Below, one piece after another: positions 41,731-50,042 of a stretch of DNA of 64,000 nucleotides; the first letter of the stretch is position 1; the number at the start of each line of letters is the position of its first letter. Under the pieces are notes generated by a model, which searched no databases, was not told the origin of the DNA, and was given only the letters and a program-made list of their open reading frames with translations. Made by a program: the position numbers and the translations under genes. Origin of the DNA: Pontibacillus chungwhensis (GTDB taxonomy: Bacteria > Bacillota > Bacilli > Bacillales > BH030062); contig NZ_CP126446.1 in assembly GCF_030166655.1 (NCBI RefSeq), positions 1,674,001-1,738,000 on the forward strand. Reading direction: 5' to 3'.

Positions 41731-42839
41731 GAGTAAGACCTTCCTTTCCATGTATAGGCTTTTCCTGTTATAGAAGTGTACATAGATCGTGCTAAGACGA
41801 ATACGAATAATAACGCTGACAAAGGCATGAAGAGACTATAACGGAGTAGAGTCCCATTCTTATAATCGACCCAAACCTTTTGCGCTATGCTTATAAGGAG
41901 AGGGAGGGAGAGCATACTATTCCCGCTCCAAATGCTATATACAAATAGTGGAGTCGGAACGATATACATTAGGGTATACCAACAAATAAGGAAAAAAGCA
42001 ATCACTTTCGATTTATTGATGCCAATAAAGATATTTTTCGTAAATCCTTCAATAGCTTCTTGAATGGACTCGTACATATAACATGTAACATGAGAGGAGA
42101 TATTGACAAGGAGCATTTTAAACCCATTCTTTTTTGTGACACGTGCTAAATGAACATCCTCTAAAAGAGAAGAATGAACGGATGCATGACCTCCAATTGA
42201 TTCATAAGCTTCTTTAGTGAAGGCAATAAACCCACCACATGCAGCCGTGAAGGAAGGAAGCTTAGTTTTATTGGCTATGATCGTTGGGAGATGGGCATAC
42301 ACCACAAAATGTTGCAGCGTTACGAGTAATTGAGATAAGTGACTGCGATCGCCGTAATGAGGAAACCCGCTGATCATACCAGCATCATGCTTGGCCATTG
42401 TAGAAATCGTTCGTTCAATCGTATCCGGAGCTAGTCGAACATCAGCATCAATAAACAAGAGAAGATCCCCTTCAGCAAATTGACTCAGCTGATGACAGCC
42501 ATGGACTTTCCCATTCCACCCTTCTGGTAATGGCTGGCCTTCTATAAGAGAGAACCTGGGATCATTTTGAATGGCTCTTTCTGTGAGAAGGCGAGTTTGA
42601 TCGGATGATTGGTCATCTAATAAAATACACTCAAAAGATGAATAGCTGAGTGTTTGAAGAGAATGAATAAGCTCCTCAATATTTCTCTCTTCGTTTCGCA
42701 TCGGAATGAGCACAGAGACAAATGGTTTTGGTGTACTTGACTCTGAGATAACGAATGGTTTTATAAAGGCGCTATTAAAAAGGATCCAGAGAAGGGCTAT
42801 CGTTTGTAACCCAATGAATCCGAGTATGTAAATGGACAA
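41727..42839 (-). CDS. crtQ: Family 2 glycosyltransferase, CrtQ-like
   Basis: 370 residues. An N-terminal membrane helix, then a GT-A domain with VSVLIPMRNEE, DDQSSDQT and the metal-binding DADVR motif, then two to three C-terminal helices and the tail YTWKGRSYS, which matches the WKGRQYS end of staphylococcal CrtQ. It should attach glucose to the C30 carotenoid acid at the membrane. It lies between the acyltransferase and oxygenase genes, each a few bases away or overlapping. Confidence 0.86.
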   Translation of the reverse strand: MSIYILGFIGLQTIALLWILFNSAFIKPFVISESSTPKPFVSVLIPMRNEERNIEELIHSLQTLSYSSFECILLDDQSSDQTRLLTERAIQNDPRFSLIEGQPLPEGWNGKVHGCHQLSQFAEGDLLLFIDADVRLAPDTIERTISTMAKHDAGMISGFPHYGDRSHLSQLLVTLQHFVVYAHLPTIIANKTKLPSFTAACGGFIAFTKEAYESIGGHASVHSSLLEDVHLARVTKKNGFKMLLVNISSHVTCYMYESIQEAIEGFTKNIFIGINKSKVIAFFLICWYTLMYIVPTPLFVYSIWSGNSMLSLPLLISIAQKVWVDYKNGTLLRYSLFMPLSALLFVFVLARSMYTSITGKAYTWKGRSYS

Positions 42840-42852
42840 GAGAATCCCCCTT

Positions 42853-43509
42853 TTAGAAGAGTGTGTGAAATTGATGTTTTTCGATTACTTCACGTTTTAA
42901 TTCTTCTAATTGATCTGTACACAGTTTCTCTACATGTTTTGTTCGTTGCCGTCTGTTTTGCTCATTACCAAAGCTTGGCATGAGATTTTGTCCTAGTTTC
43001 ACATAGACATTTGGTTTTCTTGTGCCTTCAAATGTATAGTAAAGGGAAACAGGGATCACTTGGATTTGTTTCGTTTTTTCGATAAGGTAAGAAGCCCCTG
43101 GCTGAAACCCAAGCGGACGAATTTCAAGCGGGCGTTCTTCTCCTTGTGGGAACATCCATACTGCTTTTTCGTTATCTAATAAGTCTTTTGCATAGTTTAA
43201 GGATGCAATTACGTCTTTAGGGTTTGAACGATTAATTGAGAAGGTACCAATTCGCTTAAAAATAGGAAAGGATTTAACGCCTTCTTCGTGCATCATTCCA
43301 TAGCCATCCGCCTTTAGGAGATGCTTGTTTAATAGAAAGATAATTAATGGATCCCACCAAGCGCTATGGTTTACAAGAAACAGGGTGTGATTTGGTGAAG
43401 CAGGGAGGGGACCTGTATAGTGTAAATGATTGAAGTGAAACCGAAACATTCGTTTTAACACCAAGTGAAATCCCCATTCCCAAAAAGAACTTTTATTAGC
43501 GGGTATCAT
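42853..43509 (-). CDS. PlsC-like acyltransferase of the carotenoid cluster
   Basis: 218 residues from the ATG at 43509, with AAAGGAG upstream and an ATGA overlap with the CruF-like gene before it. The acyltransferase motif NHSAWWDP (HxxxxD) is at about residue 48, and the WMFPQGEERP and VIPVSLYY motifs follow. Its operon position suggests that it adds a fatty acyl group to the sugar of the glycosylated carotenoid, the task done by CrtO in Staphylococcus, which is a different family. The acyl acceptor is inferred from context. Confidence 0.85.
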   Translation of the reverse strand: MIPANKSSFWEWGFHLVLKRMFRFHFNHLHYTGPLPASPNHTLFLVNHSAWWDPLIIFLLNKHLLKADGYGMMHEEGVKSFPIFKRIGTFSINRSNPKDVIASLNYAKDLLDNEKAVWMFPQGEERPLEIRPLGFQPGASYLIEKTKQIQVIPVSLYYTFEGTRKPNVYVKLGQNLMPSFGNEQNRRQRTKHVEKLCTDQLEELKREVIEKHQFHTLF

Positions 43510-44252
43510 AGACTTCTCCTTTTCTTTATGTAAAATGTGATGGTAAAGAACATCACAGACCCTACCACTATAGATGCAAACCAAAGCTGTCCAAGAATGG
43601 CAAGCCACACGAACATTCCTTGTACCCCTTCAAACACTAAGAACATACGGAATTCCCAGCGGGGTTCTGATTGGCTTTTCACAATAGCTGGATAGCCGAT
43701 GAGGTGGAACAAAAGACTTAAGAAAAACCATCCCATAAAATTAGAAAAAGGGATGCTATAATACATACCCGGTTCATCCCAAATCCAATACTCTTTTACA
43801 TGATAAGCAACCGGATCTAATATGAGATCAATCGATACAGCAAGTAAGCTCCCGGTTAGTAGGAATAAAAGGAAAAACGATTTCCCTTGTGGAGCAATGA
43901 CTCTGGCAATCTCATGCGATCCCGCTATAACCATTAACCATGCAAATCCAATCGTGATCGGTACACCGCTTATCATGGGGCCGAAGTCTTGTTCATAATG
44001 GTAACTCCCAAACCATAAATGATATTGAACGCCGAAATGTTCCACAGCGATGGAAAAGGCAACGATAAACAGACTATATAAAGAGCCGATTATTCCCCCG
44101 AATCGCTTAACGAAGTAAATTCCTCCGATACTCCCTGCCACAATTAAGAAAACAGCGTTCGCCCACTCTAAAGCGGGTGGGATGAGGTCAAAACTTAAGA
44201 GAATGAACCCACACACATACCAAAATACAAAGAAACGAAATATCCAAACCAA
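43506..44252 (-). CDS. Carotenoid biosynthesis membrane protein, CruF (DUF422) family
   Basis: About 248 residues with eight hydrophobic helices. I place the start at the TTG at 44252, nine bases after GGGAGG; a TTG at 44276 lacks a spaced site. Family landmarks are EHFGVQYHLWFGSYHY and DPVAYHVKEYWIWDEPG, which hold the conserved Glu, His and Asp of CruF-type 1,2-hydratases. CruF adds water to the end double bond of C40 carotenoids in other bacteria. Here, with C30 enzymes, it would give a tertiary hydroxyl group. First gene of the minus-strand carotenoid operon. Confidence 0.85.
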   Translation of the reverse strand: MVWIFRFFVFWYVCGFILLSFDLIPPALEWANAVFLIVAGSIGGIYFVKRFGGIIGSLYSLFIVAFSIAVEHFGVQYHLWFGSYHYEQDFGPMISGVPITIGFAWLMVIAGSHEIARVIAPQGKSFFLLFLLTGSLLAVSIDLILDPVAYHVKEYWIWDEPGMYYSIPFSNFMGWFFLSLLFHLIGYPAIVKSQSEPRWEFRMFLVFEGVQGMFVWLAILGQLWFASIVVGSVMFFTITFYIKKRRSL

Positions 44253-44487
44253 ATCTAAATTCCTCCCTTGAAACAAACTCTACATGTTCGTTTCCCTTTC
44301 TTCATATAGTTTTACTAAAGATGTTAATTTGATTGTATTATAAAAGGTCTGTTCTGTAGAACTTTTATGCTTTCCCTAATCGTCCAAGAGAGCAATGAGA
44401 GTGTTGTCTATGGGATCCTTAACAATTATGATATGATTAAGTAAGAGTAAATCGAAGAAAATGGTTTGAATAGAGCGAGGGATTTGC

Positions 44488-46185
44488 ATGGAAAAATTCC
44501 TTCAAAACTTTCACACTTCACAGCTTGTAACGCTTAAGGAATTTGCTAAAGTGTTAACAGATGGAGTCTTTGTTATGAAAGTAGTGAAGAAGGAAACAAA
44601 ACAACAGTATCTCTACGAATATATGAATGAAGCAGCTATGGACTTAGCCAGGCTATCATCTTATTACATAGGCTCGTCCATTCATGAATGTATGAATTCA
44701 GAGGATGCGAATTTTTTACAGAAACAATATGATAAGACGTTTAACACCCATGCTTCAGTTACTTATTCTGATTATGTGATTTTGCCAAATGGACAATTCA
44801 AGGCAGAGACGTTTTTATACCCAGTTTTTAATGAAGAAAATAAAATTACCCACATTATTGGAATTACAAGAAATTTAAGTCATTTATCCATAAAAACGAC
44901 TGAAGTTCGGCATGTAGATCGATTATTTCGATCGTACATTGATAACACAGAAGAGGCATTAGTCATGTTTGATATGGATCAGCATATTTTAAATGTTAAT
45001 CATGCCTTTTATCAAATGTTTGGCTACAGTAAAGAAGAATTGATGGATGTTAAATTGGAAACGCTGCAGCCAGACCTGCAATCATCCATTCGATCTCACT
45101 TTGAATTACTTAATAAAGGTCAAAATATATCCCGGTTTTCTTCTAAGTGGAAACGGAAAGATGGGACCTCTGTATGGATTTCGACTAACTTCACAACCTT
45201 GCCTGATGAATCAGGTGAACAAGTGGCTGTTGTGGCGTTTATCCAAGATATTACGAAAGAGAAAATGGCAAAGCAAGCTTTGTCAGAATCACAAGAACGC
45301 TACCGATTAATTGCGAACAATACACAGGACTTGATTCAAATGCTAGACCGTGATGGGACGATCACGTATGCATCTCCATCACATGAAATTGTTCTAGGGA
45401 TCGGCCCCTTCCGTATGATCGGGGGGAGTTTATATGAATACGTGTATTCAGAGGATCAAGAGGAAGTGAAAAGATTACTGCAATACTCTATTCAAAAGAG
45501 GCAAAGCGAACGGATCGAATATCGCATGATTCCATCCAAAGGGAATTCGATTTGGATGGAAGCGAGTGTGAAGCCGGTTCTAGATGAGGGAGGAGAGGTG
45601 TCGAAAATCATCTTTACTGCCCGGGATATTACAAAGAGAAAAGAAGCGGAGCAATCTTTAAAAGAAATGGCCTATACGGATTATTTAACAGGTCTAACCA
45701 ACAGAAGAGTCTTTGAAGAATTTCTTCACAAAGCTATTGCTCGCGTGAAGCGTTCGGATCACTATAAATTTGGAATCATGTATTTAGATGGAAATGGATT
45801 TAAAAAGATCAATGATACGCATGGTCATGACATTGGAGACGAACTGTTAATCTCGCTTTCTAAAAGACTCCTTTCCATCATACGAGAAGAAGACCTCGTT
45901 TCTCGTATTGGTGGAGACGAATTTGCCATCTTACTTCCAGATATTGAATCCCACGAACAACTTGAAAAGATTGCAAACCGAGTAATAGATACTATGAAGA
46001 AGCCCTTAGAAGTGGGCGGGCAACAGATCCATTTTGGGTTTAGCATTGGAGTTGCGATGGCTCCAGACGATGCTGAGACTGAGGCTGAGATTCTAAAGAA
46101 AGCAGACGAAGCTTTATATGCCGCTAAGCAAAAGGGGAGTACATCCTATATGTTTTCATCTTGGTTTAAGCAACAGGGATCATGA
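44488..46185 (+). CDS. PAS-rich diguanylate cyclase
   Basis: 565 residues: a PAS-like first domain (about 10-135), two clear PAS domains (about 148-265 and 275-390) and a GGDEF domain (about 400-560). The active site RIGGDEF is intact and REED at the expected position upstream forms a canonical RxxD inhibitory site, so it should make c-di-GMP and be limited by its product. No membrane segment and no EAL domain. PAS domains may bind heme, flavin or small ligands. Divergent from the carotenoid operon; the next gene starts 14 bases after its stop. Confidence 0.93.
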   Translation: MEKFLQNFHTSQLVTLKEFAKVLTDGVFVMKVVKKETKQQYLYEYMNEAAMDLARLSSYYIGSSIHECMNSEDANFLQKQYDKTFNTHASVTYSDYVILPNGQFKAETFLYPVFNEENKITHIIGITRNLSHLSIKTTEVRHVDRLFRSYIDNTEEALVMFDMDQHILNVNHAFYQMFGYSKEELMDVKLETLQPDLQSSIRSHFELLNKGQNISRFSSKWKRKDGTSVWISTNFTTLPDESGEQVAVVAFIQDITKEKMAKQALSESQERYRLIANNTQDLIQMLDRDGTITYASPSHEIVLGIGPFRMIGGSLYEYVYSEDQEEVKRLLQYSIQKRQSERIEYRMIPSKGNSIWMEASVKPVLDEGGEVSKIIFTARDITKRKEAEQSLKEMAYTDYLTGLTNRRVFEEFLHKAIARVKRSDHYKFGIMYLDGNGFKKINDTHGHDIGDELLISLSKRLLSIIREEDLVSRIGGDEFAILLPDIESHEQLEKIANRVIDTMKKPLEVGGQQIHFGFSIGVAMAPDDAETEAEILKKADEALYAAKQKGSTSYMFSSWFKQQGS

Positions 46186-46198
46186 TTGGAGGGTTTCT

Positions 46199-46729
46199 AT
46201 GGCTTTATTTAAAGAAACAACCATAGAGCACGACTGCGCTTCCTCAATTTTTTTAAATTTGACGTGTAGAAGAGTAGATCTTACTCATGATGTGTGCTTA
46301 AAGAGCGGTGAGTATCAAATGATAAAGAAAAGAAGCGAGAAAATGGATGCTCCTTCCTTGCATCTTGTATACCCCTATAAGGACTCAGAAGCAGTGTGCC
46401 TTTTTCCTCTTCCATCAAAGATTCCACCTGAAGGAGAAACTTATTTTCAATTTATCCACCTCAATAGTGAAGTAGAGCCGGTTGTGGTGAAAGCTCGGTA
46501 TGGAGATGAATTAAACCCTAATCTTCACCTTAGGGATACACTAGATCCACTCCTCCTTTATGCACCGATGGATTTGCCTCTTGATCTCACTCATTCTGGT
46601 TCAGGAAATAGAGTGGCCTTTGAAGGGTTTGTAACGAAGCCAAATGTGTGGACGCTTTGTATGTATACAGAAAATGAGAAAACGCCTTTTTGGATCGTCC
46701 ATTTAAGAAACGCCAGGTCACTAGAGTGA
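46199..46729 (+). CDS. Hypothetical cytoplasmic protein downstream of diguanylate cyclase
   Basis: 176 residues from the ATG at 46199, six bases after GGAGGG. Only 13 bases separate it from the cyclase stop, so the two are very probably one operon. No membrane segments or known motifs; the sequence is beta-rich with LHLVYPYKDSEAVCLF, YFQFIHLN and VWTLCMYTENE. A c-di-GMP-related role is possible from context only. A terminator overlaps its last codons. Confidence 0.72.
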   Translation: MALFKETTIEHDCASSIFLNLTCRRVDLTHDVCLKSGEYQMIKKRSEKMDAPSLHLVYPYKDSEAVCLFPLPSKIPPEGETYFQFIHLNSEVEPVVVKARYGDELNPNLHLRDTLDPLLLYAPMDLPLDLTHSGSGNRVAFEGFVTKPNVWTLCMYTENEKTPFWIVHLRNARSLE

Positions 46730-46738
46730 CCTGGCGTT
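46709..46738. terminator. Bidirectional terminator
   Basis: ACGCCAGGTCAC and GTGACCTGGCGT form a perfect 12-bp stem; it overlaps the end of the hypothetical gene and serves the convergent doxX gene. Confidence 0.85.
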
Positions 46739-46745
46739 ATTTATA

Positions 46746-47258
46746 TTACCGAAAGGCCTCCGCTGGTTTGTGATGTATTTTTTTCTCAACATTTTTGCGG
46801 AGAAATGGAATGACATATCGATCTAAACCATATTTACCAGCATTATACCCAGCAACTAGAATGAAAATAGTCAGTAGAACCATTTGTGGATTTGTGCTTG
46901 TTGTACCACTTAGCAAGAAAGCAAAGTTCATTGTAATTCCCATTAGGGCTGCGAATGTGGTGAAAATACCAAGTATAAGAGCAGCTCCTACTAGGATCTC
47001 ACCCCACATAACAAGGAAGCTAAACAATCCACTGTTCGGAATAGCGATCGTATCTAGAAACGCAGCCCACCAGCCTTGAACGGCAGGATGATCGCCAGTT
47101 GCTTTCCCAACAGCACCTTGCAAGAAGCCATTTGCATCAAAACTAGGCCCGGTTAATTTATGAAAACCTGCCATAAACCAAGTGTACCCTAAATAAACTC
47201 GAATAATAGTTAAAAGTGCCGCTACAATGTTGTTCTCACGCAATACTTTGTTGAACAT
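46746..47258 (-). CDS. DoxX-family membrane protein
   Basis: 170 residues from the ATG at 47258, eight bases after AAAGGAG. Four membrane helices with the DoxX landmarks YLGYTWFMAGFHKLTGP near the N-terminus and LVMWGEILVGAALILG. DoxX-type proteins take part in redox or thiosulfate/quinone metabolism and in oxidative stress complexes in other bacteria. The upstream region carries a perfect Rex operator and a second perfect inverted repeat at the ribosome site, so expression is likely controlled by redox state. Confidence 0.88.
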   Translation of the reverse strand: MFNKVLRENNIVAALLTIIRVYLGYTWFMAGFHKLTGPSFDANGFLQGAVGKATGDHPAVQGWWAAFLDTIAIPNSGLFSFLVMWGEILVGAALILGIFTTFAALMGITMNFAFLLSGTTSTNPQMVLLTIFILVAGYNAGKYGLDRYVIPFLRKNVEKKIHHKPAEAFR

Positions 47259-47272
47259 AAGAACCACTCCTT

Positions 47273-47290
47273 TGGTACTAAAGAGTACCA
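47273..47290. promoter_or_regulatory. Perfect inverted repeat at the doxX ribosome site
   Basis: TGGTACT-AAAG-AGTACCA has 7-bp arms and a 4-bp centre. It touches the AAAGGAG site of doxX. The GTACT...AGTAC form resembles sites of DUF24/MarR-type redox repressors, but the regulator is not identified. Confidence 0.55.
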
Positions 47291-47386
47291 TTCATTTTTA
47301 GTTGTTCACTCGGGATTCGCCGGCTTTTGGTGAGTGATTTTCTTTACACTTATACTATATCACTTTATGGCATTTGAGGAATAAGT

Positions 47387-47404
47387 TTGTGAATTGATTC
47401 ACAA
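47387..47404. promoter_or_regulatory. Rex operator upstream of doxX
   Basis: TTGTGAATTGATTCACAA is the 18-bp Rex consensus (TTGTGAA, four bases, TTCACAA) without a mismatch; the symmetry extends to 11-bp arms at 47384-47407. Rex binds it when NADH/NAD+ is low. A TATAGT element for the minus strand lies at 47354-47359, so the site sits just upstream of the probable -35 of doxX. Confidence 0.85.
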
Positions 47405-47460
47405 ACTGTTCAAGGCTTTATGTCTAATGTGTGACAAGGGGGGAGATGAGGAACAAACAA

Positions 47461-47489
47461 AAGAGTAAGCGGAAAGCTACCTTACTCTT
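47461..47489 (-). terminator. Terminator after the HtrA-like gene
   Basis: AAGAGTAAG and CTTACTCTT form a perfect 9-bp stem; on the minus strand a T-rich tail (TTTGTTTGTT) follows. Confidence 0.65.
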
Positions 47490-47527
47490 AGCAGGTGACC
47501 CTCCGCTTGCATTTTCCCTTATTACTT

Positions 47528-48664
47528 TTATTCCCGATTTCCTTTTAACAATTTAAACTGATCATTCTCATAACCAATTAAAAATGATCCCTGATAGGTT
47601 TTAGATGTAGTCTCCTGCTTTTCATTATGCACGGTTTCTTTTGCAGTAAAGCTTACATTTACTTGATTCTTATCGTTTACATCAAAGGTTAGATCGGTTA
47701 AATCTATGTCGATGGTATGAATGTATTGATCACGAAATTCCTGATACGTCTTCTTAGATTGCCATTCACTTCCTAGCATGGAATAGGCGCTAATGTAGTC
47801 GCGCATCAGGATGCTTTCGTGAAAGTAATTGACTAGGTATTTTGCATCTTCCTTTAATTGGGCATGCGTTAGGTCACGGGTTTTAATCGAATTTGTGTAA
47901 GTCAAGTCTTTAGAATCTGCTTCCTTGGACCATTTATCTAAACGGTCTTTCACATTTTGAATAGGCAAACTGAAGCCAATTGAGCCCTGTTCAGCTCCTG
48001 CCGAGTTGATGGCTATGACTTTTCCAGTATCTTTATGAATTAAGGGACCGCCGCTATTCCCATGGGTAATAGGCGCAGAAATTTGATAAGCATCCTGATA
48101 GGAGAAGCCATCAATTGTAAATTCCCGATCAGTACCTGAAATGGTTCCCATTGTAACGGTGGTTTGTAATCCAAGAGGGCTTCCAATTGCTATAATTTCA
48201 TCTCCAATTTCTCCGATCTCTTGAAGATCCATTTGCATCGGTGTGCGGTTGGAGAGCTGAGGGACACGTAGAAGTGCAATATCTGTATCTTTCCCTACTC
48301 CGATTACCGCTGCAGGATACATTCTTGCATCTGTCGTTTTTATAAACACAGTTTCGTAGTCTTTTATGACATGGGCATTGGTGATCACATCGCCTTTTTG
48401 ATTGAAGACAAAGCCAGAACCAATACTCTTACCCTTACTGCCGGAAGCTTCTATTTGCACAACACTTTTTTCAGATTCATGGATTAATGTTTTTAAATCA
48501 ACTTTTTTAGGCTGATCGCTTCCTGTTACCTCTTGCGCCAATGCACTCTTTTTTCCAATAGGCGTCTGATAAATTGTTTGATAAATCCATACTAGGGATA
48601 TGGAGGTCACGATAACGATAAAAACCGTAAAGGTGATTGGGAGTCGTTTAGGATGTTTATTCAT
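47528..48664 (-). CDS. Membrane-anchored trypsin-like serine protease (HtrA type without PDZ)
   Basis: 378 residues from the ATG at 48664 (AAGGGTGAG just upstream; an earlier in-frame ATG at 48700 has no site). One N-terminal membrane helix (about 10-30), then a trypsin fold with the triad His in TNAHVI, Asp in DTDIALLRV and Ser in THGNSGGPLI. A further domain of about 120 residues at the C-terminus (HAQLKEDAKYLVNYFHESI...) resembles NTF2-like folds and takes the place of the usual PDZ domain. It should act outside the membrane. It overlaps or abuts a zinc-ribbon membrane protein gene upstream, forming an operon. Confidence 0.88.
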   Translation of the reverse strand: MNKHPKRLPITFTVFIVIVTSISLVWIYQTIYQTPIGKKSALAQEVTGSDQPKKVDLKTLIHESEKSVVQIEASGSKGKSIGSGFVFNQKGDVITNAHVIKDYETVFIKTTDARMYPAAVIGVGKDTDIALLRVPQLSNRTPMQMDLQEIGEIGDEIIAIGSPLGLQTTVTMGTISGTDREFTIDGFSYQDAYQISAPITHGNSGGPLIHKDTGKVIAINSAGAEQGSIGFSLPIQNVKDRLDKWSKEADSKDLTYTNSIKTRDLTHAQLKEDAKYLVNYFHESILMRDYISAYSMLGSEWQSKKTYQEFRDQYIHTIDIDLTDLTFDVNDKNQVNVSFTAKETVHNEKQETTSKTYQGSFLIGYENDQFKLLKGNRE

Positions 48665-48684
48665 CTTCTCACCCTTATTCTTTG

Positions 48685-49839
48685 TTAGTGTAGAAACCAT
48701 TTTACTTTACTGATTTTAACCTTAAGGACTTGTTCCACATCATAATGTGTAAACTCAAACTGTCCTGTTTCATCTGGATATAATGTATCAGGATATACAT
48801 ATACTTCATTTGTCTCCATGATTTCTCCTTCTGAGTTAAGAAGGTTGTAGGATAGAGAAACAGAGTTAATCGGTACTGTAGCGACGCTTTTTAACTTTCC
48901 TTGAACAACAAGGTGATTCTGATCATCTAATGTTGCCTTAATCGTCGCAACTTCAACTGCATCATTTTTATTCTTCTTTTGTTCTTCTTCGGCTGCAACC
49001 ATTGCTTGCTCAATTCGATTTTGCTGGGCTGTTTCAAATGCTGTCTTTTCCTTTTCAATGGTTGTCCTTAAACTTTGAAGTTTTTTACTTTCAGGTGCAA
49101 AGCGTAACCCTTCCTCCACGTAACTTCTGGCTTCTGAAAATTGATTTTGCTTTAAATGCTTATTAGCATTAGAGAAAGCATGGGAGATAATTTGCTCCTG
49201 TACCGATGAAGCCATAGACTGAGCTTCATCATTTTGTATGTCTTCAATTTGCCAAAGTACACTTTTTAAATACGATATGGATGAATCCTGTTCGACGTTA
49301 TCTTGTATTTGATATAACTTTGCTTTATTTCGAAGTGTAACAATATTTTCAATAAGGTTTCGTACCAGTTCTCCGTCCATATTCTTCAATTGACTTTCAG
49401 CTTGATCAATCACTTTAAGAGCTTCCTGATATTCCTTTTTGGATATTTGATACTTGGCTTCATCTAATAACGACTCAATCTTTATGGCAAGTTCCATGTA
49501 TTGTTTATTTTGTTTGGCTGCAGGGAACTGATAAGATAATTCGATTGCTTCATCAAAATGATGGAGTGCAGAATCAAATTTGCCCTTTAATGCTAATTCT
49601 TCTCCTTCTTCAAGCTTTTCTTGAGCCTTTGCAGATTGGTGATCAATAAACCAATACGAGCCGCCTGTTAATAGAAGGGAGAAAAGGAGTACAGCCAAGG
49701 GCAATGCCCACCATATATTAAAGGTATTGTGTTCGTTTCCAGATCTCATATGAATGTCTTCTGGAATCTGTCTTCCACATGAGACGCAGTAGCTTTCATC
49801 TGGATGAATTCTAGTCCCGCAATAGGGGCAAAAGGCCAT
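48685..49839 (-). CDS. Zinc-ribbon, TPR-like and FxLYD-domain membrane protein
   Basis: 384 residues. A cytoplasmic zinc ribbon (CPYCGTRIHPDESYCVSC, residues 4-21), one membrane helix (about 45-67), then an extracellular helical region with TPR-like pairs (KGKFDSALHHFDEAIEL, KKEYQEALKVIDQAE, QNQFSEARSYVEEGLRF) and a C-terminal FxLYD-type beta domain (about 300-375). The zinc ribbon inside and repeats outside suggest a scaffold or sensor that spans the membrane. The protease gene begins 20 bases after its stop, so the two probably work together. Confidence 0.82.
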   Translation of the reverse strand: MAFCPYCGTRIHPDESYCVSCGRQIPEDIHMRSGNEHNTFNIWWALPLAVLLFSLLLTGGSYWFIDHQSAKAQEKLEEGEELALKGKFDSALHHFDEAIELSYQFPAAKQNKQYMELAIKIESLLDEAKYQISKKEYQEALKVIDQAESQLKNMDGELVRNLIENIVTLRNKAKLYQIQDNVEQDSSISYLKSVLWQIEDIQNDEAQSMASSVQEQIISHAFSNANKHLKQNQFSEARSYVEEGLRFAPESKKLQSLRTTIEKEKTAFETAQQNRIEQAMVAAEEEQKKNKNDAVEVATIKATLDDQNHLVVQGKLKSVATVPINSVSLSYNLLNSEGEIMETNEVYVYPDTLYPDETGQFEFTHYDVEQVLKVKISKVKWFLH

Positions 49840-50042
49840 GTTTTCACCAGCTTTCGTACATCGATCATTGATACTAGTAGTTTATCATAATGTTTTTGTT
49901 AAGATCACCCATATTTTTGAAATTCGATTATGATAATCCTGTCCATCTTGGTAAGCTGACAAATTTTTGTTTGAAAAAATAAATATTTTATGGCATTTTC
50001 TGATAAAATACAAATGAACGTACATATTAGGGGGTGGATTGA

